From Tanypteryx hageni (lineage: Eukaryota > Arthropoda > Insecta > Odonata > Petaluridae), in the NCBI GenBank assembly GCA_028673005.1, contig CM054114.1, positions 128,245,307-128,309,306 on the forward strand: a DNA stretch of 64,000 nucleotides, written 5' to 3'. The notes below the pieces were generated by a model. That model was not told the DNA's origin. It saw nothing but the letters and a program-made list of their open reading frames with translations, and ran no database searches. Shown here in pieces: positions 34,028 to 45,345 of the stretch (position 1 is its first letter; each line of letters begins with the position of its first letter). The position numbers were made by a program, and so were the translations under genes.

Positions 34028-34160
34028 ATATAACGATACGGAAAAAGAAATAATATGATAAAATAAATGCAACGAGAGGTTGAGAGGGATAGGAAGGAGC
34101 CAGTGAACACTTACCATACGGTGGTGGACGTCCACAGCAATAGAGGAAGGCTTGTAATTT

Positions 34161-34194
34161 GGAGCTTTCGGGCAACACACGCCCTTCTTCAGCG
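34161..34194 (-). ncRNA. hammerhead-like motif in the Penelope 3' region
   Basis: On the minus strand CTGAAGA (a full match to the CUGANGA core), then A, stem GGGC, loop GTGTGTT, GCCC and GAAA. Hammerhead ribozymes are established in Penelope-like elements. One extra base follows the core and I cannot draw convincing stems I and III, so activity is open. Confidence 0.5.
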
Positions 34195-34338
34195 AGAGAA
34201 AAACGAAGACTAAAATAAGCGTAACACTGGAGGTAGGGGTTCGGGAAAAGAGGGGTAAGGGGAAGGGGAAAGAGGGGTAAGGGGAAGGGGAAAGAGGGGT
34301 AAGAGGAAAGGAAAAAAGGGGTGATTGGAGTGGGAGTG

Positions 34339-34965
34339 TTAGCGAAGGTTTAAACCTGGTAAGGAGAGGGAGCGGAGGATGTCAATATGGGCTAGTTCCC
34401 ATTGACGGAGTTGTGGCGCGGGGAAACTACTTGGAAGAGCACGAATAGTTTTTACTGTGAAGCAGCTATTGAAGGGAAGGGAGTGGGTTAACGCATGGTC
34501 GGCCACCGGAAGGGGGCGCCTAAGAGAGACGCTATTCCGGTGGCTGTTCATGCGGATGTTAAGGGGTGTGGTTGTGAGGCCTACATAGAACGCAGGGCAT
34601 TGTGTGCAGGTAAGAAGATATATTACGTTTTTGGAGGTACAAGTGCTGCGGGATAAGATACGATAGGAGATTTGGGTAACGGGGCTGGTAAATGAGGAAG
34701 AAGTATCTAAGATGGGGCAAGTGAGGCAACGTGGTCTTTTACAAGGGGAGGAACCTGCGGGGGAAGGTGGAAGAACGGTGGGGAGTTCCTTGCGCCATAG
34801 CAGGTCGCCAAGACTCCTAGGTCGGCGGAAGGATATCATAGGGGGCTTAGGGAAGAGTAGCGTAGTTGTGGGTGTGTTAAGGAGAATTGGATGGGCGGCC
34901 GCGAGGATGTTATTTAGGGCTTCGTGTGTACATACGAAGTTATTAATGTTTAAAAGAGCACACAA
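34339..34965 (-). pseudogene. Penelope-like GIY-YIG endonuclease domain, partial
   Basis: 208 codons. Around residues 47-58 RRPRSLGDLLWRKEL matches the end of the Penelope-like reverse transcriptase. Then comes a cysteine cluster PCKRPRCLTCPI and the GIY-YIG nuclease block: VIYLLTCTQCPAFYVG (the two Tyr motifs), LNIRMNSH (Arg and His). The family uses this nuclease to nick DNA for target-primed copying. The apparent start Met lies inside an inverted repeat and is not the natural one; the reverse-transcriptase core is missing, so the copy is dead although the frame itself is open to its stop. Confidence 0.8.
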
Positions 34966-34974
34966 ACTGTATAG

Positions 34975-35062
<88 letters not shown>

Positions 35063-35154
35063 ATGTCTATACAGTTTGTGTATATATATATATAGGATGT
35101 CTATACAGTTTGTGTGCTCTTTTAAACATTAATAACTTCGTATGTACACATGAT
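34921..35154. repeat. 60-bp inverted repeat enclosing (TA)n
   Basis: Arm 34921-34980 and arm 35095-35154 are inverted copies with about four mismatches (inner end ATGTCTATACAGTTTGTG). Between them lie a (TA)n tract of about 80 bases (34980-35060) and an extra short copy of the inner end at 35061-35080. The whole could extrude a cruciform. The left arm belongs to the Penelope fragment. Confidence 0.9.
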
Positions 35155-35229
35155 GGAAACAATACATGAAAATGTATTATGAAAAATGAAAAATCTTATA
35201 AAAACTTATGAAAAATCTAATAAATTTTC

Positions 35230-35865
35230 ATCATTCTAAACATTTCTAGAGTATAACGTAATCACCATCAGCATTCAATACGATTTTATAACTAGTTGAA
35301 AACATTTCACAATTGTTGAGCAACTTTTCTTGATAATGAATGAGGTGTGTGAGTAAGGGTGCGGCAATAATAGCCCACGAGGCTGATTCGCCATCCAACG
35401 CACACACACACGCACTGGTCCTTAAGTAACTTGGTATTGTTGTGTAAACTACACTTTAAGCATTTTCCTACAAAAAGAGGTCTAATCTTGACAGGTAAAC
35501 TATGTGGCCAAGCAATTGTTCCACCTCTGCCGATTCACATCTCCGGGAAGATGTCATGCAGTTATCCTCGCATATTCAAAACATAATGACACGGAGCACC
35601 ATCTTGCTGGAAGATGTTTGTTTGCTTGCTTGCATTTCTGGTTAATCAATCTCTTGGATTATAATAGCCATTGCTGGAAGAAGGTAGTATTATAGATTAA
35701 ATAGGCAAATTTCTGGTTTGAAATAATTCCGCAGCATTGTAAGGCATTCACTGTTTCTTCTTCAACTAAGGAAAGACCAATTATGCATGACTTCCTTAAA
35801 GCACACCAAACGTTGATTTTTGGGGTCTCTTTCATTTAGCTATTATTTTATATATCTGTTACTGA
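35230..35865 (-). pseudogene. mariner/IS630-type transposase remnant
   Basis: Conceptual minus-strand translation gives, in order, INVWCALRKSCIIGL (35830-35780), CGIISNQKFAYLIYNTT, IFQQDGAPCHYVLNMRG (35617-35560, containing the second catalytic Asp), IGRGGTIAWPHSLP, and near the end CEMFSTSYKIVLNADGDY (35320-35265). This is the layout of a DDE transposase of the IS630/mariner group found in insects. The canonical SPDLTPLDFF box reads LPVKIRPLF, so the third catalytic Asp is gone; several stops and shifts interrupt the frame. It is unlike the mariner at 63.6 kb. Confidence 0.7.
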
Positions 35866-37617
35866 CCCTAAAAATGTGTACAGTGATAGAGCTTTAGTAA
35901 ATTTGCTTTTACGACATATTCCATTTATAGAAAGCTTCTGTCATGTGCAAATATAAAATTATGGAAGTATGAAATTCGCAAGGACTTTATAAACCCCCTT
36001 TATACCGGAGCAAGCTTAATATAAAAGTTATTAATAAGATCCGTGCCTATTCTCTCTAATTAATAAATAAACTGTGTTATTGTAACTATACCATTAATTA
36101 CATATAGTAAGTTTCCTTCACTGCATCACTTTATATTATTTTACTTCTCTCTATAATAAACTGGCGGAATTTTCTTTGCTAGTACTTATACACGAGAAAG
36201 TCTTCTTCGCGATATAGTTGCGTAAATACGGAATTTATAGTAAAATATGAGCTGCATCTATAGTTTCACCATATCGTTTTTCGTACAAACGTATGCAACA
36301 CAATATCATCAATTGGATTTTTTTAAACTGTCATCAGCATTCGTTGATTTTTATGTATTTCTTAACATTCTCTTTTACATATATTATCCGTAAAATATCT
36401 CATGTATACGCTGCTAAGAGGAAATAAACTACAAATATTAAATCAAATATTATTAATCATGTGCATATATAAAATACCATAGTTGATTCACTCGGAAATC
36501 GACGAAAAATGTTTTATTTTAAAAATTTTTACGTAAATCTGAAACCCGAGTAGAATTTCTCCCAATGAGTCAGAAAATTGATAAGTCAAAGTAATAACGT
36601 CCGATAAGATTAAGCATATCACGTTTTTGCGGTCCAAGGGATTCATTCCATTCAGAACGAATAAAGAATGCATTCCACGTTTGTAGTACATTTATTCGGA
36701 ATCTTGATGATAAAAATCAATACCAACGTTTCCTAAGAATTTAGATAAGTTTTTTTTTATAAAAATTACGATGGAATTAATCCGTTATCATTTTTGTATT
36801 TATTGAAAACGTAGGAAAGCACTTTTGTTTTTCCGTTTTTGGCGGAAACTGCCTGGATTATTTGATTTCTATGGGATTTTGCCAAAAGAAATTTTGCAAT
36901 TGATAATCAAGATAACTCCAATATCCATTAAATGGTTTTCATAATAAAAAATACGGATGGAGAAACTGCTTTATGGCTTAAGTAGTTGCCCGATAATCAA
37001 TTACTATTCAAGCCATAAGATGAACCCGATAATTAATTTTCGAAATGACATTTTTTTGTGTAATTCAAATTATATTTTTTGAGATAATAACAAACACAGA
37101 AAGAAAGGAATTTTTCCCGTTGTTGAAGAGGTCATGCAACCGAACCGCCGAGAAAAAAATACTTTTGAGTACTCGACTTCAACGACTCGTTCTGTATCAA
37201 TGGGATAAAACATTCAAGCCCACCTTCTTAAAAAGCATTTTCGGTCCTCTCTCGCAGGATCTCAACCGAATCCTCTAAATTTATTTTCTCTAGCTCTTCT
37301 TCCTTATATTCGAATCGAGCAAAAAAAATTCGTCCCAGATCTCTCGGAACGTCATTGGAAAAGTGATTCGGGTCTTTATATGAATTGAAACGTGGGAATA
37401 GCGAACATGAAATCAGTTGCGTCTTTCGAGTACCGTTTCCTTCCGAGCCGCCGAAAAGCGCGCACATTCACCGAAGCGATTCTACGAATCTCAGACAGCC
37501 GATCCCTAGATGTTTCATAACTCATTCGGATGCAACACGCAAAAGTACAATATTTCGCTGTCACTCTCATATATGAAGCGAATAACACTGGTAGTGTTCG
37601 GAATTCTCAATCTAATA
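35866..37617. other. anonymous AT-rich DNA
   Basis: No gene recognised. From 37120 to 37580 CpG is somewhat more frequent and short frames occur on both strands, without a recognisable domain. Confidence 0.45.
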
Positions 37618-38634
37618 CAGGTATACCTCGCGATACGCTCTTTTCGGTTTTCCACTCATTACACTTTCTGACTACCTCTCAATACACTCGCTTGATTTGG
37701 ACATACGCTGTTACAAAACCCGGAGAACGAAGAACCATTCTCTGACCATTCGAAAGGTCTCAATGCGAGCAATGAAAAACAACTTTGTTTCATTATATGC
37801 GAACTACTTTTAAATTGTTTTCATATTCATTTCATGTGTATATAATATTGCACCGGAGATGTAATGTAATCGACGAGTTTCTTTTTATGTCCAAGATAGT
37901 GTTTTGGCGCACTAAAGTCAGTTTTCAGTCCGAGTTCGTGGTGGAGACACACTGAATTTGTGCTAGAGTTTCTACCCTTATAAGTTTGAAATATCACAAG
38001 CGAAAAAATTAAAGCGAAGTATTACTCTTAATAAATTCATTAAATAGGATGTAGTATAACGTTTTGAAAGTGGACATGGGCATGCTGCTATAGGTCGTGC
38101 TCTTTCTCTAGCTCCGTCGACTGTGTGAACTATTTGCAGAACTGCTGGAAAAATTAAAAAGTGCGCTCAGGGAGTTACTTTTTTAACATCAACTGTGCTG
38201 GGAGGCATAATCGAAGTGAAACACTGATAGAAATGGAGCGTTTGCTCAACATATGGATCGAAGAACAAAATATTACGCCCGGTTCGTATGTTTGGCGGAA
38301 GATGGCAAATGTAATTTGCATTTTTACTGTAGTGACGTTGCCTAAAAATTACGTAATGCCCTTCTGTAGGGAAAATAGTATGTAAAAATATTTTAAGCCA
38401 TCAATCTAAATACTTTGAGGATAATTAGAGTATTGTATAAAATACGTACGTAATATATATCGCGTGCGCTCCCTTTTCCCCTTTTATCTTTGACATGGTT
38501 TTCAATGGTACTTTTACATTCGTTTCACGATTTCGCGCAACAAGACCCTTTTTAGGAACATATATGTCGTGCTTATCTTTGATTACGCTCTGGTTTTTTG
38601 GAACACAACTCGAGCGTATTGCGAGGTATACCTT
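37618..38634 (+). mobile_element. Tigger (pogo superfamily) element, internally deleted
   Basis: The left end CAGGTATACCTCGCGATACG and the right end (read inward AAGGTATACCTCGCAATACG) are 23-base inverted repeats with about two differences, and TA lies on both sides (37616-37617 and 38635-38636). The ends match the general Tigger form CAGGnATACCTCG. A 1017-base length is less than half that of an autonomous Tigger; only the N-terminal coding part remains. Confidence 0.85.
38060..38290 (+). pseudogene. Tigger transposase N-terminal DNA-binding part
   Basis: The frame reads AIGRALSLAPSTV, a TGA stop, TICRTAGKIKKCAQGVT and, in another frame, MERLLNIWIEEQNITPG (from 38233). These are the CENP-B-like helix-turn-helix (family LnlapSTVrTI) and the start of the second DNA-binding helix block (MEkLLxxWIEDQ). 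The DDE catalytic domain is absent. Position inside the two Tigger ends supports the call. Confidence 0.75.
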
Positions 38635-38865
38635 TATAGCAATTCTCGGAAACACGTTATCATTTGGTCTTCCATGTGGGTACAACTTTGTACACATTCA
38701 GCGGTATAAAGTTTGAAGACGCCCCAAGTATCGGTTGGATCCTAATTGAAACTGAGCGATGCAGGTGAAAGTGTAAGTAAACATAGGTGGCAATTCGTCA
38801 GTTGTTATGCCGGTAGAAATGTTCACCATATGACATGGTAACATTGGTATTGGCTTATGATAAGT

Positions 38866-40151
38866 CATGGGATCAGAAGGACTAAAAGCGATCACGAAAT
38901 TAATTAATAAGATTTACGACACGGGAGAGTGGACTCGAATAAAAGGCTGGAGAAAAATGCAGAAGAAATGCTAGGGGAAGATCAATTCAGTTTCAGAAAA
39001 GGATGAGGAACTAGAGATGCAATTGGTGTAGTTAGAATAATATCAGAAAGGGAAATAGAGTACAGTCAAGATATCTGCGTATGTTTCGTAAACTGGCAGA
39101 AGGTCTTTGATAGAGTAAATTGGGTAATGTTGATATTAAAGGATATAGGTGTAGACTGGAAAGACAGGAGACTGATCAGGAATCTATATGGGAATCAAGA
39201 TGTAAAGGTCAGGTTGGAGAATGCGGACACCTGCGAAGTAAATATCGGTAGGGGAATAAGACAGAGCTGCTGCCTATCGCCAACCCTATTCAATATATAT
39301 GGAGCAAGTCTTATTCAAGAAGCGTTAGAAGGCACAGGAAATTTCAAAATTAGAGGAAGGATTATAAGAACAGTAAAATACGCGAAAGATCAAGTACTTC
39401 TAGCAAGAAAGGAAGAGGAACTCCAGAAAATGATAAATAGACTAGTAATAACAGGCAGAAAATACGGTATGGAAATAAATACAGAAAAATCCAAGGTCAT
39501 TCAAATATCGGGAAAAGAAGAGAATCTGAACATAAGTATTGGAGGAAAACCTTTAGAACAAGTTTCAGACTATAAATACCTTGGAAGCATCATAACAAGA
39601 TAAGCAAAATGTAAGGATGAGATCAGACCTGGAATAGGAAAACCAAAAGCGGCTTTCAGAAGAAAAAAACACCTACTTACGGGGAATATAAGGGTAGATA
39701 TCCGCAAGAAGTTCATAAAATGCTATGTCTGGAGTATAGCTTAGTAGAAACATGGACGCTAAGGAAAAATGACATCAAATACTTGGAAAGCTTTAAAATG
39801 TGGACTTGGAGGAGAATGCTGAAGATAAAATGGACAGATAGGATGAAAAACGATGAAGTGCTACGAAGAGTAAGAGAGAAACAAATTATTATACAGACTA
39901 TCAGAAAGAGGAAGGCAAACTGGGTTGGACATTGCCTGAGGAGAGAGAGTATGATTAAAGACGTGTTAGAAGGAAAACTAAATGGAAAAGGGGAAAGAGG
40001 TAGGAAAAGGTTTCAGCTGACAGACGATTTGAAAGGGAAAGGGAGTTATCAAGATATGAAGAGGACAGCGGAAAATAGGAGTATATGGAGAACCAGGTTT
40101 AACCATGAATAATCACGGACCTGTCTACGGACAGACTACCTATGATGATGA
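38866..40151 (+). pseudogene. RTE LINE copy B, 5'-truncated and deleted
   Basis: Homology starts within the reverse transcriptase (GLKAITKLINKIYDTGEW) and then jumps to NKRLEKNAEEMLGEDQFSFR, an internal loss of about 45 codons. Then come stop-interrupted GTRDAIGVVRI, VCFVNWQKVFDRVNW, RGIRQSCCLSPTLFNIYGAS, KYAKDQVLLA (the FADD catalytic box changed to YAKD), YKYLGSI, and the C-terminal WTWRRM and NWVGHCLRR blocks. It ends with the hairpin CTGTC-TACG-GACAG (40121-40134) and ATGATGATGAT. It differs enough from the copy at 8.68 kb to be a separate family. Not functional. Confidence 0.88.
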
Positions 40152-40629
40152 TAGCAAATAGAACAAACATTCCTAACTGAACAGTGAACCAATTACAGAG
40201 GTACTGACGTGAGAAGAATGCATAAAAGGTATTCTTGAGAAAACATTTTCAACAACATCTAAACATGCTCTTAGATTTAAAAAATCGTGTTTTGGGAACG
40301 ATGCATTTCTATTCATTCCCACGTGGGCAATGCACAGTATCAGTTAAATTTCTACGCCTCAAAAGTCTTTCTTATAAGTTACTTAACGAATCGTTTATGA
40401 AAAGTTTATAGAGAAAAGGCGCAGAATTACCGGCCTTACCAAAGAAAAATTGATGACTTCGATGGTTGCTATTTTGAACTAGTAATAAAAAATTTGAAAA
40501 ATAAATACATACCTACTCGTAAATCGAAAATAAATCAATGAGTTTACCTTATAGCTCGAATATATTTGATCATGGACGTAGCTCCTGTAACCAGTGAACG
40601 ATTGAATATATCAGTTATAATATATATCA
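40152..40629. other. anonymous AT-rich DNA
   Basis: Nothing recognised. Confidence 0.5.
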
Positions 40630-40920
40630 AAGAGGGCCAAACCGCGGCTCGCGAGCCGCATGCGAATCTTTTAACTTTGTATGCGGCTCTTTTAAACTGC
40701 CATTCAGATGCGTGTCGACGTTTTTCACTACAGAACACAATGACGTAGTGTGACTTGAGATGTGTTGGGGATTCCTAAGGGACATGCATTATATCTGAAC
40801 TGCTTCGGACGCAGGTTTTTATATTGTTCGTACATTTAAGGGCAGAAAATTTTCGTCATGCTGCTCTAGTACTTCTGGAGATTGTCGTATTTGGCTCCGT
40901 GGGTAAATTTGGCCACCCCT
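40630..40920. mobile_element. hAT-like MITE with GCGGCTC ends
   Basis: AGAGGGCCAAACCGCGGCTC at the left is matched by the inverted right end AGGGGTGGCCAAATTTACCC. The inner words GCGAGCCGCATGCG and GTATGCGGCTCTTTT are typical of this hAT-derived class. Terminal bases and target duplication have decayed. Confidence 0.65.
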
Positions 40921-41100
40921 AGTACCTATACTAGTTCAGCTATAAAGTAGCCGTCCCCATCGATAACATAGAGATACTTGATTCTAAAAGCAATCTTTGC
41001 TAAAAAAGCAGGGAATTGGTAAAACGTCTCAACGGATAGTCAAAGCGAACGTTTTCACTATTTCAAGAACAATATCGGCCATCATGCATATTTACCTTAG

Positions 41101-41450
41101 AGTTGTTTTTCTCAACCTTTTTGATGATACGGCTCACCTAAGCTAAAGAAAATTATCTGCGGCCCACTTAAACTACAAAAAATTTTCTGCGGCCCACCTA
41201 TATATCAATAAGTGCATATATAGGCAAGAGAAAATTCTATATTATTAGCTAAAATTATCGGGTTATTTAAAAAAACATGAAGCAATTTATTAAGATTTTC
41301 ATTAATTAGTTATTATACTTTCTTTTTACAGAATGTTAAGCTTACGTTATATTTTTGGGACAAAATTTAAATATTCATAAATCATAGATACATTTAAAAA
41401 TTTTGGCGGTCCTTATCAAATTTGCGGCTCACCGGTTGAGAACCGCGGCC
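41101..41450. mobile_element. hAT-like MITE with TTCTCAACC ends
   Basis: GTTTTTCTCAACCTTTTTGA near the left end and, inverted, GGTTCTCAACCGGTGAGCCG at the right. GCGGCCCAC occurs twice near the left end (about 41159 and 41191), each after GAAAATT(A/T)TCT, a short internal direct repeat. Related in form, but not identical, to the element at 13161-13426. Confidence 0.65.
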
Positions 41451-43009
41451 TTATAGGCAATTTTCGAACGCTACCCCTCTCTAATTTGCGTAGTTCTCAT
41501 TTCAGATATTGGCTCTTTAAAGTGGCCGAAGACGACTCACAAAATCACAGGCAAACTTAAATGTCATTTTCGAGACTCCATTCACTCGTTCCTCGGATGC
41601 TCAACGGCTCCCACTTCCGTGCTTTCCGGAAATAACGTCCGCGTGACATGCTTATCGCTCGTTCGAGGGAATGATTCTCATTGTTTGCGCGACATTTTGA
41701 TGGGAACGTTTGTAGGAGATCTACCGTGTTGTGCAGAAGGGCTGTCGAGTACCTCTTTGGTCGGAGTCTTTCCTCTATGGTGGAGACGTACCTGCTAGAA
41801 GCAGACGACGCCGCGATACTTCGTCTAAAATCTCGGTCATAACGTCCTGCCAGCTTTAGTCGATAGGTTTTGACATGCGTAAAAGCAGGTACGAAAGCAT
41901 ATGGTCCACGGATAGAAAATAAACTTCCGAATACTATGTTAAATACTTTCGATGCTCAAATGTCAAATTTTCAATTTAAATTGCAGCTGAAGTTTATTTA
42001 TCAAATATTTTACACCAGTTCTCAGGTTGTGATATAGTTTTACGTATTTCAGGAATGTACTGAAACAAAGATATGCATATCTGAAGTTAAATGCCATGTA
42101 AATCCTTATTGTACAATATATTAATCACTTTCAACTTAAAATACAAATATACATACGTAATAACATTTTTAACAATCCGGGTAGACGCGAGGATATGATT
42201 TTATATGTAGTTAAATCCGAACTACACAACTATTGCAGTGACCAAAGAGGAAAACACTACGAAACGAAATGCTTGTTCTGGCAGTGGAACCGAAAGCAGC
42301 GGACAAGAAATTCGCATGTCGAAAGAGCTGAAAATCAAAATAGAGGATCTGCGCGTGTGTGCACTGCTCCAACAGTTTCCAGTTTTTATAGATAGCAATA
42401 TTTCGCGCATTCTTTACGCTGATCCAGCTAAAATTTAATAATATGTATATCGTAGTTCATTCACGATCTAGCTGACTTTCCAGATCGATATTACCAAATG
42501 TCCGACGAGACATTACGAGATATTACCGACGCGTGTGGCGACCCGGAAAGACGTTCCGGCATATATCCGAGCACTGCACTATTGCAATAACCTTTCCGTT
42601 GAATTTTAGATTGGGCAATATTCAGCAAGTGACTTTATCCAGATATCTTAAAGATCAGATTTTTTAAGCACGCTTATCTAAGGTTCATCTATCATAATTG
42701 AAGACGAATGTATCAATTTCTACAATAGAATTTCCGAGTCGAAATAAATTTCAGGTGACGAATAGATGGGAATTTTTGGTCTCTGCGGAGGAGAAGGAAT
42801 CGTCCGCACGTGACATATTCCAGCCGACACGCCCCACTCCCCCCATACCCATGACTCATTCCGTCCCTGCTTCGATTTTCCCCTTTTCATCGTCGCTCGC
42901 CCTCCTCGCCAACACTTAAACGGAATTCGCATCCATTCAGTTCGATCTCTATCTCTTCTGCTCACCTTTCCATTTTTCCAACCACATTTCACCGCATTTT
43001 TCAAAATAC
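41451..43009. other. anonymous DNA with one odd open frame
   Basis: At 41580-41860 CpG is more frequent than around. At 42238-42438 a 66-codon plus-strand frame of ordinary composition (SGSGTESSGQEIRMSK...) follows CTATTGCAG, which could be a splice acceptor, and ends in TAA. I know no family for it. The rest shows nothing. Confidence 0.35.
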
Positions 43010-43019
43010 GTTATATATA

Positions 43020-43080
<61 letters not shown>
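43010..43080. repeat. (TA)n microsatellite
   Basis: About 60 bases of TA alternation. Confidence 0.95.
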
Positions 43081-43139
43081 GAATACGCCTCGTATACGAT
43101 ATATATATCTGTGAGTACTTTCCGTTTCGCTACTCTCAA

Positions 43140-43400
43140 CTCCCTCAATTTTCATCTCTCACTCATCATCTTTCTTCCTTCTCTTTTCATCCCTCTCACT
43201 TTCCCTCCCTCACTCTCCCTCCTTTCATCTATCTCCTCCCTCTCGCTCACCTACTCTCCATCTCTCTCCCTCCTTCCACCTCCCTTCATCTCTCTTTTTC
43301 CCTTCCTCTGTCTTCTTCCCTTCCTCTCTCCCGTTCTCTTTTCCTTTCACTCCACTCCCTTTTTCTCTCCCTCCCTGTCTCTCTCTTACTTTCTACGACA
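43140..43400. repeat. pyrimidine-rich low complexity
   Basis: Irregular CTCTCCCT sequence, pyrimidines on the plus strand. The 97-codon open frame across it (serine/leucine/proline/phenylalanine-rich) is a by-product. Confidence 0.9.
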
Positions 43401-44384
43401 GTAGCGTGTTGGATATGTACCGGTCGAATATCAGGCGATAATAAAAGTCAGCGGTCGATCTTTCCCGCGGAAAACTCGGGACTAACACGAGGCCGTGGTC
43501 AGAATATACCCTCTGCAAGGTGCGCTGGTATATTGACTTTCATCTAAGAAAATTTGGATAAATTTATAGAATTTTCTATACGATTACCGCTCTTAAATTT
43601 TGTAGACATTAGATAAGTAAAGCACAAAATAGACCTCGTTGAGAATATGATAGTAGTAATATACGAAACGTATAAATCAGGATCGGACATTTGAAATGAG
43701 ACTACTTTCGTAATCACAGGGCAAGTAAGTATGCAGCATCATATACAGCTGGTTTAAACGTACTCGATGTGGTGAATATTTTGTTGGATGAGGTGCACAG
43801 CTAGCCAAAAATTAAAGATCGAGCCAATCTTAAGACCGCAACTCAATAGATGCTGCATAAAACAACGACTTTATAAGAAATAACAACTAGTGTTAAACCA
43901 CCGAAGGCGGATGCATTTTAGTAGAAATGCGCGTCCGGTTTTTCAGGAATCCTGTGTTTAATCGGAATCTCTTCGTCATCGATCAGCTTTATTTTGCATC
44001 AAATGGATATTTATCTTAAAGAAACAAATACACGAACATTAACTTGAGGAAAGGGAGTACCTGATAAAGCTATATAATCCCTATCTGTCCAAAATCAATA
44101 CCATCCAAGATAAATATTTGATGCGGGGAAAACACATAAAAAATTCTTCAGCAGTGCCATCGGTAATTGTTCGTACGACTCCTGTAATAAAGATCGATTT
44201 GATACCTGAGAGTGCCGGGAATAAATTTCCGCAAACATCCGACAACATTTTGAAACAGACGCAAGATAGTAAACGACTACTATTAGAACGGTCATAAATG
44301 CTCTTACCTCTTCCTAAATACCTCGCTAACAAATGACCTCCCACGACGTACCAAGTACTTTCGTCTCCGTCTACCTTTTCCTCG
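43401..44384. other. anonymous AT-rich DNA
   Basis: Nothing recognised. Confidence 0.5.
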
Positions 44385-45345
44385 ATTCTTTCTCTCTCCC
44401 TCCCTCCTCCCTCCCTCCCTCCTCCCTCTCTCCCTCCCTCCCTCCTCCCTCCCTCCTTCCTCCTCCCTCCCTCCCCTGCTCTCCCTCTCAATTTTTCTCC
44501 TCGCTCCTATCCACTGCCCTCATTTCCAAATCCCTCGATGCAATACCAATGCTACCATGTGCTCCTGCGCTTTCCCTGTCTCCATCCATTTCCCTCTCTC
44601 TCTCTCTCTCTGTTCTTCTTCCCTCATCTCTCTCTTTCTAACTCTTGCACTCCTTCACAATGACACAGCCTTCTAATATCCCTTTATCCTTGTGCGCTAC
44701 ACAACCCTATATACTTAATCCTTCTCTTTTCACTGGTGCATTCCGTTTCTCTCTTTTCATCCCTTCCTTACGCCTCTAATCTCCTCTCTCTCCCTATTTC
44801 TGTGTCCTCTCTCTGTCCCTCTTTCTCTCCCTTCCTCTCTCTCTCTATCTCTCTCCGTCCCCCTCTCTGTGTCCCTCTCTCTGTGTCCCTCTCTCTGTCC
44901 CCGTCTCTCTGTGTCCCTCTCTCTGTGTCCCTCTCTCTCCCTCTCTGACTCTCTCTCTGTCCCTCTCTCTCTCTCTTCCACTCTCTCCCTTCATCTCTTT
45001 CCCTCCCCCTCTTTCTCTCTTCCTCTCTCTCCCTCTTCCTCTATCCCCCACTCTCTCTCTATTTCCCTTCCTCTCCCTCCCTCTCTGTTCCTGTCTCTGT
45101 CGTGCTCTCTCTTCATCTCTCTCATTCCCTCTCTCTTTCTCACTCTCACACTTCTTCTCTTTCCCTTCTCTCACCCTTATTCTCTCTCCCTCTCTTTCTT
45201 TCTTCCTCTCTCTCTTTCTCACCCTCTCTCTCTATCTCATATCTGTATATCCTCCTAATTCTAGTCCCCCTCCTCTCTCCCATTCTTTCTCTTTCTCCCT
45301 CTCCTCCTATCTATCCTCCCCTCTCTCACTCACAATCTCTCTCAT
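44385..45345. repeat. pyrimidine-rich CTCTCCCT block
   Basis: Nearly 1 kb of CT-rich sequence. At about 44860-44945 the unit CTCTCTGTGTCCCT repeats roughly five times. Open frames on both strands (up to 136 codons) have single-sided composition and are not genes. Confidence 0.92.

Larger units (their letters stand above)
34017..34965 (-). mobile_element. Penelope-like element, 5'-truncated
   Basis: The fragment carries only the C-terminal part of a Penelope-like reverse transcriptase and its endonuclease, plus about 320 bases of 3' region. It is framed on both sides by (TA)n. The inner end is followed across the second TA array by an inverted copy of its first 60 bases, an arrangement known for Penelope-like elements, whose copies are often flanked by partial or inverted pieces. 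A hammerhead-like motif lies in the 3' region at 34161-34194. Confidence 0.75.

Noticed and set aside
34921..35154. Terminal inverted repeats of a DNA transposon
   Set aside because: The left arm is inside the Penelope-like coding frame and the space between the arms is only (TA)n, so this is an inverted partial copy rather than a transposon.
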